Positions 57,732-64,000 of a stretch of DNA of 64,000 nucleotides are shown piece by piece (within the stretch, counting starts at the first letter, position 1; the number at the start of each line of letters is the position of its first letter). The DNA comes from Atrichornis clamosus (taxonomy: Eukaryota > Chordata > Aves > Passeriformes > Menuridae). Under the pieces are notes generated by a model. That model had not been told where the DNA came from. It saw only the letters and a list, made by a program, of their open reading frames with translations, and searched no databases. The DNA lies in the NCBI GenBank assembly GCA_013400975.1, contig WBMZ01003286.1, positions 62,001 to 126,000 on the forward strand, read 5' to 3'. A program made the translations under genes and the position numbers.

Positions 57732-57795
57732 GTGCCATGACTTGCAGAAGGCTGTGCAGGTGGTTGGTGGCGTGACCACGAGTGTAACCTGGTCA
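57732..57795 (-). repeat. MIR SINE relic
   Basis: The + strand reads 'catgacttgcagaaggctg', 'gcaggtggttggtggc' and 'acgagtgtaacctgg', resembling the reverse complement of the MIR promoter-side half in correct order. Confidence 0.5.
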
Positions 57796-58254
57796 CCAGC
57801 GGCTTTGTCTTCACTAATCTGCTGCTTTCATTTCCCAGGCTGGCATTTCAAGCAGGTTAAACACAGAAATCAGAAAGCAACTCTTGCTAAATTCCCTAAA
57901 TAAAAAACATTTTGTGGCGTATCCTATTTATAGCTGGCTGAGTGAAGGCAGCACTCAGTGAGAGGGACATCAGGAGGTTAATATGTGTGCAGCTGGTTTG
58001 GCCAATTGATTTCTGTGACCATTAAATTCCACTTCTGAGAGCCTTGCATACACATTTCAGTTGATACATCTTGGATGGCAGTGTGCTCCAAAGAGTGCTT
58101 GAAGCTTTGTCTTGCCTGGTTTACAGGAAATAAGATGTTGCTGGTGAGAGGTGCTGCAGATAAACGCACAAGGGTTTGGGGTGGGGTTTGTTTGGTTTTT
58201 TTTCCTTCTTGTTTTTGTGTTTTAATTGGCTGGCAACTCTCCCCGTTTCTCCCC
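57796..58254. other. Unique sequence, partly AT-rich
   Basis: AT-rich patches at 57885-57935 and 58005-58030. No gene or repeat was recognised. Confidence 0.45.
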
Positions 58255-58530
58255 CCACCCAGTCCTTATTTAGTTCAGCGTGTAATTCCACACACAATGC
58301 GCACACGCTGAGGTGTGGTTTCAAGGTCTTCGCGTGTTTAGCAAATATTTCAGCCGAAACGATCTGTTCAGCTGTTACATTGATTGCCAAGATTACAGCG
58401 CGACAACAAACATTATTTGGGGGATCGGAGACGAAATTACAGCCCACTCTCTCCGGCGTCTGCAGCGAGGAGCAGATGCACCGTTAATTTGGTGCTGCAA
58501 TGGCCATTACCCGGCGCAGCGGTGTGGGAT
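58255..58530. promoter_or_regulatory. Candidate conserved block with retained CpGs
   Basis: About 275 bp carries many CpGs in a near-neutral AT context (TTCGCGTG, AGCCGAAACG, CAGCGCGACAAC, GGATCGGAGACG). It also has a homeodomain core CGTTAATTTGG and an ACATTGATTGCC stretch (PBX-like). CpG retention without GC richness suggests constraint or lack of methylation. Frames on both strands are open but without domains. Confidence 0.4.
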
Positions 58531-59119
58531 GCATTAGCATCCAGCCAGCCGTGCCCGGCGGTGCTGCCACGGAGCTGGAAGGGTCCGTGCCATGCCAGGG
58601 CCTTTTCTGGCTACCGAGGGCTGCGGTGGCGGAGGCCAAAGCAGAGCAGGTGGTGGGGGTTGGCAGAGTTGCGTTGGACGGTTGGGATGCAGAAAGTGGC
58701 TCTTGAAACGGCGACAGATCCGCAGCCGGTCTGTGGAGCGAGGGCTGGTGGTGCTGGCCACGGTGCAGGTTTGGGTTTTTCCATGAGAGTAGCTCGTCTT
58801 GGACTGATGGAACAACTGCATGACTGTAAACCTGTTTGTTTTGGAAGGAGTAGAGATGGGAGAGCGGGGTGTTTGCTCCATAAGCTGGCTTAGGGTCCCC
58901 TTTGGACATGATGGGGCATAGTTGTGTTAGTTTGGGACTCAAACTTCTGCTGGAACCCAAATCCGTTGGCTTGCAGATTGCCTGTGACTCAAGTTGGTGG
59001 AAGAATTGGGCTTTGGCTTGTGAATTCCATCCCTGCGGGATGTGTGAGTGCTGCTGGCACATTGACCTTGGGAGATGAGCTGGAAACAGCGCTGAAGGCA
59101 GCAGGAACCCAGCTGCTGT
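58531..59119. other. Unique sequence with no recognised gene
   Basis: GC-rich and CpG-rich to about 58740. Minus-strand frames of 239 and 219 codons overlap each other and + strand frames, and show no domain. Confidence 0.4.
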
Positions 59120-59165
59120 GCCCCAGCCTGCCTCAGTTTCCCCATCTGTACAGTGGGGAGTGCCC
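59120..59165 (+). repeat. MIR SINE core fragment
   Basis: The stretch 'gcctcagtttccccatctgt' followed by 'acagtggggag' is the conserved MIR core. Flanking MIR sequence is not recognisable. Confidence 0.6.
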
Positions 59166-61827
59166 TGAAAGTGTGCAAAGGGAGCCACATGGAATGCTGG
59201 CACATTGTGACATGTGATGTTAGGGCATGGGGACGTGCTGGCACCCAGGGTGCCAGGGAGGGACCATCTGTGAGATGAGGAGGAGGCAGCAGGGTTCTGC
59301 CCCGTGTTCTCCTCCCTGTGTGCACTCTGTGCAGCTGAGCAGGCTGTGGAGAAGGAGGATGGCTTCCTTCAGGGAAAGGAAATGTGACTTCCGTGCTGTC
59401 CTTCCCCACAGCTCTCACTGTGATGCCTCCCCTAAATACACGCTTTTCACCTCCCATCTGCAAAGAGTAAAATATCTGCTCTAACATGTGAAGCTGGTGC
59501 ATGCAGAATGAGGTCACTGCGCTTGATCTCATTATGAACATTTTTTTTTGTGGTTGAAAGGTGAATATCAACTGTGTAGTGGCCACCGAGGAGCTCAAAG
59601 GAGGGATATGCAGCCTGATTTATGTTACTGCCTTGAAGTTTGGGACAGGGGCTTTGCAGTCCCAAGGACAAGGCTGGTTGAGGACTCTCTGACCTTGAAC
59701 GTGCTGCTCTGGTCCTGCCTGATGCTCTCGGGAGATTTCTGGCAGAGGAAAACAGCCCAGCTAGAAGAGTTGATTGAATGACATTTCTGTCCTGATGCTG
59801 GCAATGGGGTCACCCTTCTTATTAGAGTTAGGCTTATTGATAGCTCTTCAGGAGTCTGTATAGAGTTAATAAGTGGTTAGCAGATGTTAGAAGCATATTG
59901 CAGATATTAGTGGTAGATTGGGATAAATCCATCAGTAGATGATGCTGCTGGTGGCTACGGGCATGAGCTGAGCACTGGCTCATCGGCTGAATATCCAGCA
60001 ATCCATTACCTGTTAACTATTTGCCTTTATTAAGCCTTGTTTAACTCTCTGTTGACCAGCCAGAGTCTTTCTCTGGGAAATTTAGCCTGAAATAGCAGCA
60101 AGTACACAAATCTCTCAACATCTCTGCCAAAATCTTGGCTAGCAAGTAATTTTTACATCTGATTTGTGCCTTTGCTTTGAATCCTGCCCAGAGCAACCTC
60201 CTCAGCCCATTTTCCCTATTTATTAAGCAACTTTGTCCTTAGAGTGGTAGAGGCACAAAAAGGTGATCAAAGAGAAGAAGGAAGATCAAATATTAAATTT
60301 CTGAATGTTTTCTGCTAAGTGACAGCGAGGGAGCCAGGAATTGAGTGTCCAATATAGCTGCTTTCAATGTCTTTCTCTTCCAAATGTCACCACGTAAAAA
60401 TAAAACCAAAGGGAAAAGCCAAACAGCAAGAGGGACACATCACAGCTAAATGACACACACCCCGAATGCTGGAGTGGTTTCAGTGGCTTTTATAGGAGCT
60501 GCTCCCATCTCGGCAAAGTTAATGAGTAGCCAGTTTTCACTGCCTGCTGGGTAATGTCAGGTCTAAAATACAGCAAAGCCTGTCTGAGGCAGCCACTCAA
60601 GGGAGCAACAAATACAGGTTGCTGGCAGAGACGGCTCAGAATTGCTCTCCATGGCCCTGGTCCTCTGCAGTGACCAAGGAGCTTGTCTGCTGAACGGGGA
60701 AAGATGACAAAAGTGGTGTGGAGCCGTGTCCTTTGCTAGCCAGGGAGGTGTTTCTTTGTTTTTTCAGTCGCCTCTGGCTCTTGGTGGCCCTGTCCCTCCA
60801 TCCTAATGGAGATCAGGGGTGTTCCTTACTGGTTTTCCTTTGCATTGTGGAAAGTCTTCAAGCATTTGAATACCTTAATTTAGCCTTGATTTGGGATTTG
60901 CCCAGGGTAGGAAGCCAGGGAAAAATTCTGCTGTCAAATTATTATCTGAAATTGTTATGCAATTATTATAGACCTGAGACTGACATTTCTGATTTTCTTT
61001 GTCTCCTACCGAGCTGGCCTGCGTGACCTGGTCTCCAGTTAAAATTTCTGCTCTATTGTCAGACTTATCTCTGATTAATCCAATCATGTGGAGATGAGCT
61101 GGTGTGACCCACAGGGTCCCATCATTTCCCAGGCACGCCTGGATCCCACGCTGTGGCTCGGGGCTGACCCTCCTCAACCACTGGTGGCAGTGGGCTCTAA
61201 TGACCTGTGGTGTGGCCAGTTGGGATGTGTCTGGGGAATTGCCAGGTTGGCATGATGATGGGTTTCTTGCAGTTTGGTGAAGGTGTGATGAGCTACAGGT
61301 CAGTCCCTCTCCGTGCTAGAAGAGGGTGATGGGGGAGACTGGATGTGAATGGGATTCCTCTGCTTCCGGGAGAGGAACATCTTTGTTCCACAGCCATTTT
61401 GGGGTTTCGGGCATCTCTGTGCAACACGGGAGGCATTTGTACCTTGAGGATGTGCTCCCTTGCGCCTCCATGCAGCATTTTGGGTCCCAGCAGAGAAGAA
61501 TATCTAGAGGAGAGCCTACACGTGGTGTTCAGTGATGTGTCCTGGTGGGATGGCATGGACTGGGGAATGTTTCCGGGGGACAAAACCGCGACAGTGGCTG
61601 CTGACACCCCGGTGCTCATAAAAACGATTTGGGACCAGAGGTTTGCCAAGTGTTGCGCATCCTTCATCCAGTGTGAGAGGAGGTTTGCTCTGGCCCAGCT
61701 GCTGGTCCATCTGCATTTCTGCTGAATAACAGAGCCGGCATGGGGGAGCGTGGGTGGGTGGAATGTCGCCCGTTTCCATGGCATCTAAGTGCTTCTGCAA
61801 CGCTCCATCTCGGGAAATGGGTCGGTG
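59166..61827. other. Unique sequence with no recognised gene
   Basis: AT-rich, frame-poor stretches at 59840-60120 and 60170-60420 contain TAATAAG, GTTAACTATTTGCC and TTATTAAGC motifs and may be regulatory. A 126-codon + frame (61345-61725) opposes a 163-codon minus frame (61293-61784), and neither has a domain. No repeat other than short runs was recognised. Confidence 0.4.
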
Positions 61828-61885
61828 TGATTATTCCCATTAGAGAGATGGGAAACTGAGGTGCAGGGAACTCGGGAACAGAGTT
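61828..61885 (-). repeat. MIR SINE core fragment
   Basis: The + strand reads 'tgattattcccattagagag', 'atgggaaactgaggtgcagg', the reverse complement of the MIR core with a few changes. Confidence 0.55.
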
Positions 61886-62519
61886 GGGCTTAGTGATGCT
61901 GTCACTGTTCTGGGGACACACGGCTCCAAATGATGGACTTGGGAGAGCTGGGTGCTTTGCAGTGGGGGTCTGAAAATCCAGGGGTGTGCTTTCCCATCTG
62001 AAATATGTACTGAAGTTCAAATAGGAACTTTCAGAAATGTTTTTATCCTGCAGTTGTTTGTAATAACTGCACTGGCCTTCTCTGGCTTTTTAAGCCATGT
62101 TGTGCCTCTTGTGTTTGCTTTCATTTGTTTATTTATTTATTTTGATAATCCCCACTTCACAGAAGGGATCTGCAGTGAAGGAATTAGTGGCCTGTCAAGG
62201 CAATTTCTCACCCTCTTCACCCAGGACATCTGGTTAGTTTACATTAGGGATACTTCAAAAAATAATTGTTTAGAGCCCATAATTCATTTACTATTCACTG
62301 CAAAACATTTGTGTATGACTTTGCCTCTTTTGAGTTTTCCCAAGTCTTAGGCAGTTGACATTTACTGGAATTATTTTGTCCCTAATTACCTCTATTTTTG
62401 ATGAAAGAGAATTAAAAGCATAATCAACATCCCCAAAGTATCTGAAGTCAGACAATTGCAGAATGAGTTCATTCCCAGCAATCCTATATATCATGAAGAC
62501 AGCTTTTTTTTAATCTTCT
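61886..62519. other. Unique sequence, increasingly AT-rich
   Basis: No gene or repeat was recognised. A TTTATTTATTTATTTT tract lies near 62127. Motifs such as CCCTAATTACC at about 62380 suggest that the downstream regulatory block may begin here. Confidence 0.45.
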
Positions 62520-63090
62520 TATTTCTTTATTGTTTATTTATACAAAGCTCATTGTATATTTTACTTTAGCATTCTGTAGATATATTTCGTCTGTTTCTCT
62601 ACCACATTCAGGATGTTTATATTGAATTTCATGCTCTCTTATGCCCAGGCATAGTTTTTGCTTAACTGACTGACACAGCTTTAAGAACCATGGATAGTTA
62701 CATATTGTGTTTCCAATTTCACTTGGGTTTTTTTATTATTATTTTGAGCCATTTCCAGTCATTGTAGCATGCCAGCAGTGTATTGCACAGGCTCTCTTTA
62801 AAATACCCGTGTCTTGTTAAAAATAATAAAGGTTTAAAGTGTTATTCTTGGAGTATCTTTAGCTGGTAATGACCTTTCTATTGCTGAGCACTCAGGTAAA
62901 GGAAAGACACGGTGGTTCTTTATTACCAAAGGAGCCTAACTAAGCTGCAATTGCCAATGTCAAATTGCTTGTGAGCTGTTTGACCTCCTATTTACTTCTA
63001 ATTTCTGCAAGCTGTTAGTAAGAGCTGCACTAAATCAACCTGTCATTTGATTTCACCTTTTGCAGCCATCACTGCAAGATTTTATACTTA
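62520..63090. promoter_or_regulatory. Large candidate conserved AT-rich block
   Basis: About 570 bp, almost free of CpG and of frames of 60 codons. The right half (62925-63070) has repeated TALE-like motifs (CAATGTCAAATTG, CTGTTTGACC, CCTGTCATTTGATTTC) and TAAT-type cores. The left half is A/T-rich with TTATTGTTTATTTATAC. Enhancer-like by motif content. Confidence 0.45.
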
Positions 63091-63424
63091 TGAGCATCAC
63101 AGAGGAACTGCCTGAAACTGCTCAAGAGAGAGTGCTGGAGTTTACAGAGAGTGTGGGAAGTTGTTTGGGGATATAAAGGGTAGAAATTACAGAGTAAGGG
63201 CTGTGGGAGAGGACAGGAGATGACCTGGGGCACCTCTCACAGGGAGCAACAAGGGAAAAACATGGACCTAAAGCAAGATGTCACCTGATGGGCTTCCACA
63301 TTTATCCTCACTCCACGGTTTCAACACCAATTTCAGACTTACACAATTCGTTCTTTTCCCTAAGTGCTGGGAGCTGCAAAATCAAGCTGCGTTCACCCTG
63401 CTTCTTAGCTCATCACTAATAAAA
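63091..63424. other. Unique sequence with no recognised feature
   Basis: Short frames only. Confidence 0.5.
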
Positions 63425-63515
63425 AAGGTCCTTCAACGGGAGTCGAGCCGGCGGTTGTGCTGAGGACAGTCATCGCGGGGGCCACGCCGCGAGCGAGGAC
63501 GCGGTATTGTTCAGC
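63425..63515. promoter_or_regulatory. Small CpG cluster
   Basis: About a dozen CpGs occur within 80 bp (63437-63505), standing out from CpG-poor surroundings. It is too short for a formal CpG island and no exon was recognised. It could be the edge of a promoter lying beyond the window or a small unmethylated enhancer core. Confidence 0.35.
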
Positions 63516-64000
63516 CTGAACCTCTGTACCCACATTGTGCAGCTCCTTCAAAGGCTCTCAGAACGCTGCTCAGTTGTTCAGCTTCTCAGTGTCTCTGTTA
63601 GGGATCCGGCGTTCAAGGTCTCCTGCAGCGGGGGAAACGGAGGCAAAAGGGAGGATGAAAAGGGAGATGGGAAACAAAGAGGTGATCGTGATTCCTGTAT
63701 CCCAGTGGGGTGTGGAGTCCCCAGCTCTGGTGCTGAAAGTTGATTCCCTTGTTTTGCTGCAGGGATGTGAGCCTGAGGAGTGCTCGCGTGTTGTGGTGTG
63801 TGGGTGCTGGGTAATGGCACCAGCAGCTTTTCCCAAGCAGCTTTTCCTGAGCGTTTTTAAGAGCCTGATACTGCACTGATGTATCTGCACTTGCAAAATA
63901 GCAGCAAAAGTGTTGTACAGAAAACTCACTCTATTACAGTATTTACTGATCTATGCATGTATAAAACCACTGCAGAAGGCAAAGTCATAACAGGCCCCTT
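63516..64000. other. Unique sequence at the right edge
   Basis: No gene or repeat was recognised. An AT-rich patch with CTATTACAGTATTTACTGATC lies at about 63930-63950. Confidence 0.45.

Noticed and set aside
58484..59598. Overlapping minus-strand frames of 239 and 219 codons
   Set aside because: They use different frames of the same DNA, lack motifs, and fall in GC-rich sequence where stops are rare.
1..64000. Endogenous retrovirus, prokaryotic operon, CRISPR array, tRNA or rRNA genes
   Set aside because: No LTR pair, polymerase motif, spacer-repeat array or structured RNA gene was seen on either strand.

Overview
The window looks like vertebrate nuclear DNA, most likely from a bird and probably a songbird. 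Nine partial CR1 LINE copies end in or begin with the avian CR1 3' signature (an 8-bp ATTCTGTG-like tail and 'ccttccaac'-type motifs). Several share wording typical of passerine CR1 subfamilies. There are also degraded, amniote-wide MIR SINEs. I see no bacterial gene, operon, CRISPR array, tRNA or rRNA, and no LTR retrovirus body. The species assignment is inference from repeat families only.

I found no protein-coding gene that I can name. Nearly all open reading frames are short, overlap on both strands and carry no recognisable domain. The best coding candidate is a 219-bp, phase 0-0, exon-like stretch on the minus strand (44397 down to 44179). It has a good splice acceptor, a weak donor and coding-like codon choice. 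A weaker open frame lies downstream on the same strand (43060-42749). The window therefore reads as a gene desert or a very large intron.

Layout: 1-9.8 kb is mixed unique sequence with short AT-rich candidate regulatory blocks, one MIR and one CR1. A CpG-dense block at 9.8-10.3 kb leads into a cluster of AT-rich, homeodomain-site-rich blocks at 10.3-13.3 kb. Further blocks lie at 18.3-18.6 kb and 19.7-20.1 kb. At 22436-23330 there is a perfect, uninterrupted array of 179 copies of the pentamer CCTAT. From 24 to 36 kb there are CR1 and MIR relics, including an ancient CR1 at 30.5-30.75 kb, and a large AT-rich block at 26.45-26.9 kb. A second CpG-dense block sits at 37.5-37.8 kb. From 40 to 47 kb there are MIR relics, regulatory candidates, the exon candidate and a minus-strand CR1. 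Roughly 48-49 kb is strongly purine-rich on the + strand. From 50 to 64 kb there are two plus-strand CR1 copies, more MIR relics and large AT-rich blocks (55.3-56.0 and 62.5-63.1 kb), ending with a small CpG cluster near 63.45 kb.

The alternation of TAAT-rich blocks, CpG-dense patches and sparse repeats is what one expects around a developmental regulator whose coding exons lie outside the window. I could not check conservation, so every enhancer call here is a candidate only. I did not find convincing evidence of a new biological system. The strongest unusual objects are the giant pure pentamer array and the exon-like block at 44.2-44.4 kb.
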